From Leifsonia virtsii (lineage in GTDB: Bacteria > Actinomycetota > Actinomycetes > Actinomycetales > Microbacteriaceae), in NCBI RefSeq assembly GCF_030433675.1, contig NZ_JAROCB010000001.1, positions 741,333-805,332 of the forward strand: a DNA stretch of 64,000 nucleotides, in the 5' to 3' direction. Positions 18,908 through 26,826 of the stretch are shown here, piece by piece. The notes below the pieces were generated by a model, which was not told the DNA's origin, ran no database searches, and saw nothing but the letters and a program-made list of their open reading frames with translations. Position 1 is the first letter of the stretch. The number at the start of each line of letters is the position of its first letter. A program made the translations under genes and the position numbers.

Positions 18908-19659
18908 GCTCGCGCCTCCATCCCGAGCATGAACGCGGAGATCTCCTCGGCCGACGACGGGCCGCGCTCGGCGGCGACGCGGCCGTCGGCGAGGAACACG
19001 ATGTGGTCGGCGAAACTCGCCGCCACCGGGTCGTGGGTCACCATGGCGATGCTCTGGCCGAAGGTGCGGGCCGCCTCCTGCAGCACGCCGAGCACCTCGC
19101 GGCCGGTGCGCGAGTCCAGGTTGCCGGTCGGTTCGTCGGCGAAGACCAGGTCGGGGCGCGTCGCCAGTGCCCGCACGATCGCGGCCCGCTGCTGCTGGCC
19201 GCCGGAGAGCTCGTGCGGCCGGTGGGTCAGGCGCCCGGTGAGGCCGAGCGTCTCGACGAGGTGGTCGATCCACTCGGACTGCTCGCGGGTCGGCCGACGG
19301 CCGTCGAGCTCGAACGGGAGCAGGATGTTGCCGCGCACGTCCAGCGTCGGCACCAGGTTGAACGACTGGAACACGAAGCCGACCCGGCGGCGGCGCAGCA
19401 GTGTCAGCTCCGCATCGCCGAGGTGGGTGATCTCGGTGTCGCCGAGGAACACGCGCCCGCTGCTGACCGAGTCGAGGCCCGCCATCACGTGCATCAGGGT
19501 CGACTTGCCGGATCCGCTCGGACCCATGACGGCGGTGAACCGGCCCGCCGGGATGCCGAGCGTGACGCCGTCGAGCGCGTTCACGCGCCCCGCCCCGCTG
19601 CCGTAGGTCTTCGTGGCCGCGTCGACGCGCGCCACCGTTTCGGTGAGAGTCAGCTCCAT
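18904..19659 (-). CDS. ABC transporter ATPase, MacB/LolD family
   Basis: A 251-residue nucleotide-binding subunit: Walker A GPSGSGKST (about 46-54), Q-loop VFQSFNLVPTL, signature LSGGQQQRAAIVRAL, Walker B FADEPTGNLD and the switch His in VTHDP. The DEPTGNLDS form and the VFQSFNLVP Q-loop are typical for MacB/LolD/FtsE-like ATPases. It is the first gene of the pair. The ATG lies 7 nt after a TAGCGT -10 box and is probably leaderless. The adjacent two-component system may control it, as often happens with such exporters, but no shared promoter shows this. Confidence 0.93.
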   Translation of the reverse strand: MELTLTETVARVDAATKTYGSGAGRVNALDGVTLGIPAGRFTAVMGPSGSGKSTLMHVMAGLDSVSSGRVFLGDTEITHLGDAELTLLRRRRVGFVFQSFNLVPTLDVRGNILLPFELDGRRPTREQSEWIDHLVETLGLTGRLTHRPHELSGGQQQRAAIVRALATRPDLVFADEPTGNLDSRTGREVLGVLQEAARTFGQSIAMVTHDPVAASFADHIVFLADGRVAAERGPSSAEEISAFMLGMEARA

Positions 19660-19666
19660 GCCCTCA

Positions 19667-19672
19667 ACGCTA
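19667..19672 (-). promoter_or_regulatory. -10 box of a leaderless ABC exporter promoter
   Basis: TAGCGT on the minus strand, 7 nt before the ATG. It is part of an 11-base block TAGCGTTGAGG that also precedes the comEA and FUSC starts. Confidence 0.5.
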
Positions 19673-19740
19673 GGGAGCGGCCGCCCCCGCCGGATCGGGC
19701 GCTGGGGCGATCCTGTGTCCTCCCTGAGGATGATCCCTCG

Positions 19741-19812
19741 CGCGACTGCGGTACCCCGTCACGACTGCGGGTGCGCGCCCGGGCGCACTTGTACCGGGGC
19801 ACCGCAGTCGCG
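19741..19812. repeat. nested inverted repeat after the response regulator gene
   Basis: Outer arms of 18 bp, 19741-19758 and 19795-19812, match at 17 positions (core GCGACTGCGGTRCCCCG). Inside, the core recurs as CGACTGCGGG (19762-19771) and a perfect inner hairpin GTGCGC...GCGCAC occupies 19771-19788. It lies 14 bp after the response-regulator stop and upstream of the ABC ATPase promoter. It could act as a terminator; the same core appears near 37880. Confidence 0.8.
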
Positions 19813-19826
19813 GGTGAGGTCGCGGG

Positions 19827-20519
19827 CTATTCGCCGCCGGTCAGGCCGTGCTCGAACGCGTAGACGACCATCTGCACGCGGTCGCGCAGGCCGAGCTTGG
19901 CGAGGATGCGGGAGATGTGCGTCTTGACCGTGGCCTCCGAGAGGAACTCGCTGCCCGCGATCTCCGCGTTGCTGAGGCCCCGGGCGGCGAGCACGAAGAT
20001 CTCCCGCTCGCGCGAGGTCAGCGACGCGAACTCGGCCGGCTCCTGCCGGGTCGGCTGCGCCGCCGAGAAGTACTCGAACAGCTCGCGCGTCGCCCCCGCG
20101 GCGATCACCGCGCTCCCCGCGTGCACCGTGCGGATGGCCGCCAGCAGGAACTCCGGCTCCGCGTCCTTCAGCACGAACCCGGACGCCCCGCCGCGGATCG
20201 CGCGCGCGGCCGCCTCGTCGAGGTCGAACGTGGTCAGCACCACGATGCGCGGCGGCGTTCGGCCCGCGCGCTCGGCGTCCGCGATGATGGCGCTCGTCGC
20301 CGCGATGCCGTCCATCACGGGCATCCGGATGTCCATCAGCACCACGTCCGGCCGGGTCTCGGCGGCGACCCGCACACCTTCCTCGCCGTTGCCGGCCTCC
20401 CCGGCGAACTCCAGATCCGGCTGCGAGCCCAGGAGCATCCGGACGCCGGCGCGGAACAGCGGCTGATCGTCGACGAGCAGCACGCGGATGGGCGGCGCCT
20501 CGACCGCGGCGCCGCTCAC
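19827..20519 (-). CDS. NarL/LuxR-type response regulator
   Basis: A 230-residue two-component regulator. Receiver domain: acidic pair Asp17-Asp18, phosphorylation site Asp63 in VVLMDIRMPVMDG, TTFD switch Thr and the Lys in FVLKDAEP. The C-terminal ~65 residues are a LuxR helix-turn-helix (LTSREREIFVLAARGLSNAEIAGSEFLSEATVKTHISRILAKLGLRDR). One oddity is the extra residue stretch AGSEFLSEATVK where AxxLfiSexTVK is usual; the helix looks intact. The GTG at 20519 overlaps the kinase stop (GTGA), so kinase and regulator are coupled. Confidence 0.95.
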   Translation of the reverse strand: MSGAAVEAPPIRVLLVDDQPLFRAGVRMLLGSQPDLEFAGEAGNGEEGVRVAAETRPDVVLMDIRMPVMDGIAATSAIIADAERAGRTPPRIVVLTTFDLDEAAARAIRGGASGFVLKDAEPEFLLAAIRTVHAGSAVIAAGATRELFEYFSAAQPTRQEPAEFASLTSREREIFVLAARGLSNAEIAGSEFLSEATVKTHISRILAKLGLRDRVQMVVYAFEHGLTGGE

Positions 20520-22384
20520 GCCGCCGCCCCCGGCAGGAACGCGGTGACGACGAACTCGCCGTCGCGTCCCTCGGCGGTCAGCCAGCCGCCCGCGAGGGAC
20601 GCGCGCTCGCGCATCCCGGGCAGGCCGTGGCCGACCCGCGGCAGCGAGCCGGTGGTCGTCGGTTCGGTGGTGGTGTTCCTCATGGTGTTCCTCACGGTGA
20701 TGACGAGGCCGGGGCCGTGGTCGACGGGCGCCTCGGCGAGCACGACGCCGGCCGGGCGGCTGGTGTCGCCGTGGCGCAGCGCGTTGGTGAGCGCCTCCTG
20801 CACGATGCGGAAGGCGGCGAGCTGTTGCGCGGAGCCGAGCCCCGCGACGTTCCCCTCGCGCTCGAGGGTGACGGGGAGACCGGCCGAGCGGATGTGCTCG
20901 ACCGTCTGGTCCAGGTCGGCGAGCGACGGCTGCGGGCCGTCGTGGGCGCCGGGCGGGCGGCCGGGCTCGGGCTGCGACTGCCGCAGCTCGGCGAGCAGCA
21001 CCCTCACGTCGCCGAGCGCGGAACGGGCGGTGGACGCGATGGTCGCAAGCGCCTCGTCCACCGCCTCCGGGTCGGTCTGGCGGGCGTACCGCGCGCCGTC
21101 CGCCTGCGCGATCACGACCGCGAGCGAGTGGGCCACCACGTCGTGCATGTCGCGGGCGATGCGGGTCCGCTCCTGCTCGACCACCACATCCTGGACGGCG
21201 CGGTTGCGGTCGAGCTCCGCCTCCGCCCGCGCACGGCGGGCGACCCGGGCGTTGCGCCAGGTGCGCACCAGGAGGCCGAGCACCCACGACAGCCCGAGCA
21301 CGGTCACGCTGACCACGAAGAGGAAGGCGAACTGCAGCGCCACGCTCGCGATCTGGCTAGACAGGAGGTCGTAGTAGCCCTGGGCGACGGCCGCCGTGAC
21401 CGTCAGGTAGAGGGCGGCGACGAGCGCACCGATGCCGGCCGAGATGAGGCCGGCGCCGCGCACGATGCGGTCGCCGTAGGCGGCGGTGGCGTACAGCACG
21501 ATCAGGATCCCGATGTCGCTGACCAGGATGTTGTGCCCGGTCGTCATCTGCAGCACGGCGCCGAGCCAGGCGAGCGAGAGCGACACCGCGGGCGACATCC
21601 GGCGCAGCGCGATGGCCACCGCCAACGCCATCGTGACGAGGACCGCGGAGCGGTCCCACACCCCGCCGATGAGCAGGCAGAAAGCGGTGAAGGCCCCGGC
21701 GCCCGCGATGTCGAAAGTGAGCTGGGCGCGCGTCAGCCGGCGCACGAGCTCGGGCCGGGAGGGGTCGTCCTCCGTCTGCTCCGCCCCGCCGCTCGACGCC
21801 AGCCAGACGAGCACGGAGGGTCCGGTGCCTGCGCCGGTGCCGTGCTGCGCCGCACGCTGCCGGGCGACCAGGAAGCCGAGCAGCCAGGCCGCGACGAAGA
21901 TGACGGCCAGCAGGAGGCTCATCAGCAGCACGCCGATGCCCTGGCTGGTGTAGTAGCCGGCGATCACCGGCCCGAACTGCGGGAACTTCAGGTCGCCGCG
22001 CACGGTGAACAGGTACGCCACGGCCGGACCCAGCAGGATCGCGGAGGCGAAGTCGAGCCAGCGCAGCACCGGGCCGCCGTGCGCCGCGACGCCGACCAGC
22101 ACGGCGACGACGGCCACGGCCGCGATGATGCGGTAGGGGGCCGCCAGGGACTCCTGCTCGGTCAGCTCCAGCAGGACGCCCGCCCAGAGCAGCCCCAGCG
22201 CGACCCCCGGCAGGATGCGGGAGAGCGCGATCGCGGCCGCGTAGAACGCGAGCGCGAGCGTCGCCGCCAGGTCCTCCGGCAGCCCGCTCAGGAACCACGC
22301 CGCGAACAGCACGAGCGCCAGCGCCGGCTCGAGCACCCAGCGGTAGGGCGCGAGCGCGGCGAGCGATCGGCGGAGGTCCGGCAT
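20516..22384 (-). CDS. sensor histidine kinase, HisKA_3 (NarL-type) family
   Basis: A 622-residue membrane kinase. The first ~375 residues contain two similar membrane modules (about 1-175 and 212-375): ALSRILPGVALGLLWAGVLL at 53 matches ALRRMSPAVSLSLAWLGAVL at 259. This suggests an internal duplication of the sensor. The dimerisation helix carries His414 in ARDMHDVVAHSLAV, the typical HisKA_3 H-box. The ATPase domain has FRIVQEALTNALRHG (N-box, about 535-550) and GHGLPGMRERASLAGG. No periplasmic sensor domain is apparent, so signals are probably sensed in the membrane, such as cell-wall or lipid stress (inference). The ATG is 6 nt after TACCGT. Confidence 0.92.
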   Translation of the reverse strand: MPDLRRSLAALAPYRWVLEPALALVLFAAWFLSGLPEDLAATLALAFYAAAIALSRILPGVALGLLWAGVLLELTEQESLAAPYRIIAAVAVVAVLVGVAAHGGPVLRWLDFASAILLGPAVAYLFTVRGDLKFPQFGPVIAGYYTSQGIGVLLMSLLLAVIFVAAWLLGFLVARQRAAQHGTGAGTGPSVLVWLASSGGAEQTEDDPSRPELVRRLTRAQLTFDIAGAGAFTAFCLLIGGVWDRSAVLVTMALAVAIALRRMSPAVSLSLAWLGAVLQMTTGHNILVSDIGILIVLYATAAYGDRIVRGAGLISAGIGALVAALYLTVTAAVAQGYYDLLSSQIASVALQFAFLFVVSVTVLGLSWVLGLLVRTWRNARVARRARAEAELDRNRAVQDVVVEQERTRIARDMHDVVAHSLAVVIAQADGARYARQTDPEAVDEALATIASTARSALGDVRVLLAELRQSQPEPGRPPGAHDGPQPSLADLDQTVEHIRSAGLPVTLEREGNVAGLGSAQQLAAFRIVQEALTNALRHGDTSRPAGVVLAEAPVDHGPGLVITVRNTMRNTTTEPTTTGSLPRVGHGLPGMRERASLAGGWLTAEGRDGEFVVTAFLPGAAA

Positions 22385-22390
22385 GCCTCT

Positions 22391-22396
22391 ACGGTA
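22391..22396 (-). promoter_or_regulatory. -10 box of a leaderless kinase promoter
   Basis: TACCGT on the minus strand with six bases, AGAGGC, before the kinase ATG. It matches the spacing at other leaderless starts in the window. Confidence 0.45.
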
Positions 22397-22473
22397 CGGT
22401 GCGGGCGCGCGGCGACCGGCATCCGGACCGCGGAATCATCCTCCGGATGTACGGCCGCCCGGCCGCCGCCGGC

Positions 22474-23367
22474 TCAGAAGCCGAGGCGGCCGAGCTGCTT
22501 CGGATCGCGCTGCCAGTCCTTCGCGACCTTCACGCGGATCGACAGGAACACGTGCCGGCCGAGGAGCTTCTCGATCGGTCCGCGCGCCGCCGCCCCGACG
22601 TCGCGGATGCGGCTGCCGCCCTTGCCGATGACGATCGCCTTCTGGCTGTCGCGCTCGACGAAGAGGTTGGCGTAGACCTCCACGAGGTCTTTGTCGTCGC
22701 GCTCGACGATGTCGTCGATGGTGACGGCGAGCGAGTGCGGCAGCTCGTCCTCGACGCCCTCGAGCACGGCCTCGCGGATGAACTCGGCGATGCGGTCCTC
22801 CAGGCCCTCGTCGGTGATCGCCTCGTCGGGGTAGAGCGGCGCCTCGGAGGTCGGAAGCAGCTTCATCAGCTCCGACCTCAGGGTCTCCAGCTGGATGCGG
22901 CTCGCCGCCGAGACCGGCACGATCGCCTCCCACTCGCGCAGTGCCGAAACGGCGAGGAGCTGCTCGGCGACCTGCGCCTTGCCCGCAGCGTCGACCTTGG
23001 TGACGATCGCCACCTTCTTGGCCCGCGGGTACGCGTCCAGCTGCTCGTTGATGAAGCGGTCGCCCGGCCCGATCTTCTCGTCGGCCGGCACGCAGAAGCC
23101 GATCACGTCCACATCGCCGAGCGTCGACTGCACGAGCGTGTTGAGCCGCTCGCCGAGCAGGGTGCGCGGGCGGTGGATGCCCGGGGTGTCCACGAGGATC
23201 AGCTGGCCGTCCTTCTGGTGCACGATGCCGCGGATGGCCCGGCGGGTGGTCTGCGGCTTGGAGCTGGTGATGGCGACCTTCTCGCCCACGAGCGCGTTGG
23301 TCAGCGTCGACTTGCCGACGTTCGGTCGGCCGACGAATGAGACGAATCCGGCGTGGTAGTCGGTCAC
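22474..23367 (-). CDS. era: ribosome-assembly GTPase Era
   Basis: A 297-residue GTPase that checks 30S assembly near the 3' end of 16S rRNA. G-motifs: GRPNVGKST (13-21), effector TSSKPQTTRRAIRGI, DTPGIHRPRTLLGE, and IVTKVD. The C-terminal KH domain shows VEVYANLFVERDSQKAIVIGKGGSRIRDVG. Length is normal. The GTG at 23367 overlaps the stop of the CorC-like gene (GTGA). Together with ybeY and phoH upstream this forms a ribosome maturation group. Confidence 0.97.
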   Translation of the reverse strand: MTDYHAGFVSFVGRPNVGKSTLTNALVGEKVAITSSKPQTTRRAIRGIVHQKDGQLILVDTPGIHRPRTLLGERLNTLVQSTLGDVDVIGFCVPADEKIGPGDRFINEQLDAYPRAKKVAIVTKVDAAGKAQVAEQLLAVSALREWEAIVPVSAASRIQLETLRSELMKLLPTSEAPLYPDEAITDEGLEDRIAEFIREAVLEGVEDELPHSLAVTIDDIVERDDKDLVEVYANLFVERDSQKAIVIGKGGSRIRDVGAAARGPIEKLLGRHVFLSIRVKVAKDWQRDPKQLGRLGF

Positions 23368-24767
23368 GATCTGGTCTCCTGGGTGGTGTGGCGGTGGTCG
23401 GCGTGACGGTCGGCGTGACGGTCGGCGGCCCTGCGGTCGCCGTGGCGGTCGGGCTGGCGGTCGCCGGCGTGCGGCACCGGGCTTGTCGGTGCGTCGCCCT
23501 CCGGCAGCAGCGCGACATCGCGCTCGACGAGCACGGTGGCGACGTGCTTGTGCCGGCCCTCGATCCGGTCGACGGTGAACCGCAGGCCGTGCACGGTGAC
23601 GGTCGAGCCGACCTCGGGCAGCCGGCCGAGCGCCTTGGTGACGAGACCGCCGACGCTGTCGACGTCCTCGTCCTCGATCTCCAGGTCGAACAGCTCCCCC
23701 AGGTCGTCGATCGGCAGCCGGGTGGCGATGCGGTAGCCACCCTCCGGCAGCGGCTGGATGAGGGCGACCTCGTGGTCGTACTCGTCCGAGATGTCGCCCA
23801 CCAGCTCCTCGATGAGGTCCTCGAGCGTCACAAGGCCGGCGATGCCGCCGTACTCGTCGACGACCATGGCCAGGTGGTTGGACTCGCGCTGCATCTGCGC
23901 GAGCAGCGCGTCGGCCTTCTGCGACTCGGGCACGAACAGGGCGGGGCGGGCGAGCTCGCGCACGGTGAGCTCGTCGGCGCCGAGCGGTCGCTCGTAGCTG
24001 AGCTTCGCGGCGTCGCGGAGGTACAGGATGCCGACCACCTCGTCCGGGTCGCCCCCGTCGATCACCGGCATCCGCGAGACGCCGGTGGAGAAGAACAGGC
24101 CCATGGCGGTGCCGAGCCCGGCCGTCGAGTCCACGGTCTTCATGTCGGTACGCGGGATCATCACCTCGCGCACGACCGTCGCGTTGAACTCGAAGATCGA
24201 GTGGATGAGCTCGCGGTCGTCCTCCTCGAGCACGTCGAACTCGGTGGCCTCGTCGACGATCGACAGCAGCTGCTCCTCGCTGGTCACCGGTGCCGACCGG
24301 GCACGCGACGGCGTCACCCGGTTGCCGAGGGCCACGAGTCCGCCGGGGATCGGGCCGAGCACGACCCGGACGAACCGCACGATCGGAGCGGAGAGGCGCA
24401 GCAGCACGGTCGAGTTGGCCCGTCCGACGCTCCGCGGGCTGACCCCGACCAGCACGAACGACACGGCCGTCATGATCAGGGCGGCGAGGATGAGAGAGAC
24501 CCACCACTGCTCGAAGATCTGCTCGAAGGCGAGCGTTACGAGCACCGCCGCGGTGGTCTCGGCGAGGAGACGGGTGAACCCGACGGCGTTCTGGTAGGCG
24601 CCCGGGTCCTGCGAGATCGCGAGCAGCGACTTCTTCGCGCGGGAGGTCTCTGCCAGGTCGGAGAGGTCGCCGCGCGACTGCACGCCGAGGGCCGAATCGA
24701 CGGCCGCCATGAGACCGCCGAAGGCCACCAGCAGGAACGCGACGATGAAGAACAGCGCCTGCAGCAT
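23364..24767 (-). CDS. CNNM/CorC-type transporter-like protein (DUF21, CBS pair, CorC domain)
   Basis: A 467-residue membrane protein historically called hemolysin C-like. Order: four N-terminal helices of the DUF21 domain (about 1-135), a linker, two CBS motifs (REVMIPRTDMKTV and VDEYGGIAGLVTLEDLIEELVGDI), and the C-terminal CorC/transporter-associated domain (GGYRIATRLPIDDLGELFDLEI). Relatives export or regulate Mg2+ and other divalent cations. The final ~25 residues are a His/Asp/Arg tail (DRHADRHADHRH), encoded by a repeated GTGACGGTCGGC-like sequence on the plus strand; metal binding is possible. It sits between ybeY and era, with 8 nt and a 4-nt overlap respectively, as in many actinobacteria. 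Confidence 0.92.
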   Translation of the reverse strand: MLQALFFIVAFLLVAFGGLMAAVDSALGVQSRGDLSDLAETSRAKKSLLAISQDPGAYQNAVGFTRLLAETTAAVLVTLAFEQIFEQWWVSLILAALIMTAVSFVLVGVSPRSVGRANSTVLLRLSAPIVRFVRVVLGPIPGGLVALGNRVTPSRARSAPVTSEEQLLSIVDEATEFDVLEEDDRELIHSIFEFNATVVREVMIPRTDMKTVDSTAGLGTAMGLFFSTGVSRMPVIDGGDPDEVVGILYLRDAAKLSYERPLGADELTVRELARPALFVPESQKADALLAQMQRESNHLAMVVDEYGGIAGLVTLEDLIEELVGDISDEYDHEVALIQPLPEGGYRIATRLPIDDLGELFDLEIEDEDVDSVGGLVTKALGRLPEVGSTVTVHGLRFTVDRIEGRHKHVATVLVERDVALLPEGDAPTSPVPHAGDRQPDRHGDRRAADRHADRHADHRHTTQETRS

Positions 24768-24775
24768 CTCAGGTC

Positions 24776-25237
24776 CTAGCGCTGTCGGTCGTAGCGCCCG
24801 AAGCCGACGAGGATGTCGCGCTGGATGGCGAACATCTCGCGCTCCTCGGCCGGCTCGGCGTGGTCGAACCCGAGCAGGTGCAGGATGCCGTGCGTGGTGA
24901 GCAGGAGCAGCTCGTCCTGCAGCGTGTGGCCGGCGGTCTCCGCCTGCACCTGGGCGACCTGCGGGCACAGCACGACATCGCCGAGCAGGCCCGCGGGCGA
25001 CGGCTCCTCCTCGGTGCCGGGGCGCAGCTCGTCCATCGGGAAGCTGAGCACGTCGGTCGGGCCGGGCTCGTCCATCCACTGCACGTGCAGCTGCTCCATG
25101 GCGGCCTCGTCGACGAGCACGATCGCGAGCTCGGCGTCCGGGTGCACGTGGAGGATGTCGAACGCGTACGCGGCGAGCCGCTGCAGGGCGGACTCGTCCA
25201 CCTCGATGGTCGACTCGTTGTTGATCTCGATGCTCAC
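24776..25237 (-). CDS. ybeY: endoribonuclease YbeY (rRNA maturation factor)
   Basis: A 153-residue metalloprotein required for 16S rRNA 3'-end processing and ribosome quality control. The three-His zinc site is seen as His116, His120 and His126 in HGILHLLGFDH, and TDVLSFPMDE and GDVVLCPQVA are standard core blocks. The N-terminal region (EINNESTIEVDESAL) also fits. The GTG at 25237 gives the usual start. It follows phoH by 8 nt on the same strand. Confidence 0.96.
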   Translation of the reverse strand: MSIEINNESTIEVDESALQRLAAYAFDILHVHPDAELAIVLVDEAAMEQLHVQWMDEPGPTDVLSFPMDELRPGTEEEPSPAGLLGDVVLCPQVAQVQAETAGHTLQDELLLLTTHGILHLLGFDHAEPAEEREMFAIQRDILVGFGRYDRQR

Positions 25238-25245
25238 GGCGGCCC

Positions 25246-26340
25246 TTATCGTCGCTTCGGGAGGTGGTCTCGCGGAATGGCCGAGCGCCGCTCGGCGCGG
25301 TTGGCGAACTCGGCCGCCTGGTCGCGCTCGAACCGGCGGGCCTGCTGCTTGGCGTCGTACTCGGTGTAGGCGTCCACGATCCGGCCGACCAGGCTGTGGC
25401 GGACGACGTCCTCGCTGCCGAGGCGGGCGAAGTGGATGTCGTCGATGTCGTTCAGCACGCGCGTCACCAGCCGGAGGCCGCTCGCCGCGTTGGGCAGGTC
25501 GACCTGCGTGATGTCGCCGGTGACGACCATCTTGGAGTTGAAGCCGAGACGCGTCAGGAACATCTTCATCTGCTCCGGCGTCGTGTTCTGCGCCTCGTCG
25601 AGGATGATGAACGAGTCGTTCAGGGTGCGGCCGCGCATGTACGCCAGCGGCGCGACCTCGATCGTGCCCGCCGCGAGCAGCTTCGGGACGAGGTCCGGGT
25701 CCATCATCTCGTTGAGCGCGTCGTAGAGCGGCCGCAGGTACGGGTCGATCTTGTCGGTCAGCGTGCCGGGCAGGTAGCCCAGCCGCTCCCCCGCCTCGAC
25801 CGCGGGACGCGTGAGGATGATGCGGTTGACCTCCTTGCGCTGCAGCGCCTGCACGGCCTTGGCCATGGCGAGGTAGGTCTTGCCTGTACCGGCGGGTCCG
25901 ATCCCGAACACGATGGTGTTGTGGTCGATCGCGTCGACGTACCGGCTCTGGCCGAGGGTCTTCGGGCGGATGCTCTTGCCGCGCGCGGTCAGGATGGCCT
26001 GCCCGAGCACGTCGGACGGGCTCAGGTTGAGGTCGGTGCCGAGCATGCGGGCGGAGCTCGTGACCTCGGCGGGCGAGAGCTCCTGGCCGTTGCGCACCAT
26101 CTGCAGCAGCTCCTCCACGAGGCGCTGCGCCGCGCCCACCTGGGTCGCGTCGCCGGTGAGCGTGATCTCGTTGCCGCGCACGTGGACGTTCACGAGCGGA
26201 TACTGCCGCTCGAGCGTGGTGAGCAGGCGGTCCTGCGGCCCGAGCAAGCGGACCATCTGGACGCCGTCGACGCTCAGGCGCGCCTCGGCGCCCTGCTCTC
26301 CCGCGTTCGACGGGCCCTGGGTGGCTTCAGAGTTGGCCAA
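25246..26340 (-). CDS. PhoH-like ATPase/RNA-binding protein
   Basis: A 364-residue PhoH/YbeZ-family NTPase, often linked to YbeY and RNA turnover. The N-terminal region has a KH-like segment (VNVHVRGNEITLTGDATQVGAAQ), followed by the P-loop GPAGTGKTYLAMAKAV, Walker B FIILDEAQNT and the TGDITQVDLP motif. A TTG start at 26340 is chosen: GGAAGGAA lies just before it, and it overlaps the HIT gene by 14 nt, so the two are coupled. No better ATG or GTG is in range. The C-terminus ends in a Lys/Arg-rich tail. Confidence 0.93.
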   Translation of the reverse strand: MANSEATQGPSNAGEQGAEARLSVDGVQMVRLLGPQDRLLTTLERQYPLVNVHVRGNEITLTGDATQVGAAQRLVEELLQMVRNGQELSPAEVTSSARMLGTDLNLSPSDVLGQAILTARGKSIRPKTLGQSRYVDAIDHNTIVFGIGPAGTGKTYLAMAKAVQALQRKEVNRIILTRPAVEAGERLGYLPGTLTDKIDPYLRPLYDALNEMMDPDLVPKLLAAGTIEVAPLAYMRGRTLNDSFIILDEAQNTTPEQMKMFLTRLGFNSKMVVTGDITQVDLPNAASGLRLVTRVLNDIDDIHFARLGSEDVVRHSLVGRIVDAYTEYDAKQQARRFERDQAAEFANRAERRSAIPRDHLPKRR

Positions 26341-26698
26341 GTGTTCCTTCCTGGAGGCTGTGTCCCCCACCGTTGGCGCTGAGGACGTGGGCGTGGACGT
26401 GGAACACGGTCTGACCCGCGCCCGCGCCGGTGTTGAAGACGAGACGGAAGTCGCCGTCGGAGTGCTCGTCGGCCAGCCGCTTCGCTGTGGCGACGAGCTC
26501 GGCGAGCAGCTCCGGGTCGCCCGCCGCGAGCTCGGTGACGTCGCGGTACTGCTCCGTCTTCGGCACCACGAGCAGGTGCACCGGCGCCTGCGGCGCGATG
26601 TCGCGGAACGCGATGATGCGCTCCGAGTCGAACACCACGTCGGCCGGGATCTCGCCCGCGATGATGCGCGAGAAGATCGAAGGTTCCGTCTCTGCCAT
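26327..26698 (-). CDS. HIT family nucleotide-binding hydrolase
   Basis: A 123-residue histidine-triad protein. HVHAHVL near residue 105 is the catalytic H-phi-H-phi-H-phi motif, preceded by GAGAGQTVFHVHAH, and the N-terminal SIFSRIIAGEIPADVVFDSERIIAF is the typical HINT/FHIT-like opening. Likely substrates are purine nucleoside phosphoramidates. The ATG at 26698 is favoured over 26707 because TAGGAT at 26706-26711 gives a -10 box seven bases before it, while the other start would overlap that box. Three palindromic 20-bp iterons lie upstream. Confidence 0.93.
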   Translation of the reverse strand: MAETEPSIFSRIIAGEIPADVVFDSERIIAFRDIAPQAPVHLLVVPKTEQYRDVTELAAGDPELLAELVATAKRLADEHSDGDFRLVFNTGAGAGQTVFHVHAHVLSANGGGHSLQEGTLGQL

Positions 26699-26705
26699 GT
26701 CCCCC

Positions 26706-26711
26706 ATCCTA
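26706..26711 (-). promoter_or_regulatory. -10 box of a leaderless HIT-phoH-ybeY promoter
   Basis: TAGGAT on the minus strand, seven bases before ATG 26698. The iterons at 26767-26817 start 56 bp further upstream. Confidence 0.5.
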
Positions 26712-26766
26712 TTCGCGTGCGCCGACAGCGGGCGGGGTGTCCGCTCTCGGCGTCATGCCCGCGCGG

Positions 26767-26817
26767 TTCGTGACGAATGGTCTCCGTTCGCCACGAATCG
26801 CGGCCGTTCGTCACGAA
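26767..26817. repeat. three palindromic iterons at an exact 20-bp period
   Basis: TTCGTGACGAA (26767), TTCGCCACGAA (26787) and TTCGTCACGAA (26807) are spaced exactly 20 bp, about two helical turns. The first and third are 11-bp palindromes (TTCGT-N-ACGAA) and the middle one has one mismatch. Flanks are also alike (cCGTTCG...CACGAATCG). They occupy the gap between rsmE and the HIT gene, in the upstream region of the HIT-phoH-ybeY group and just after rsmE. Spacing on one face of the helix suggests a protein-binding array. Confidence 0.85.
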
Positions 26818-26826
26818 TCGGGCGCG

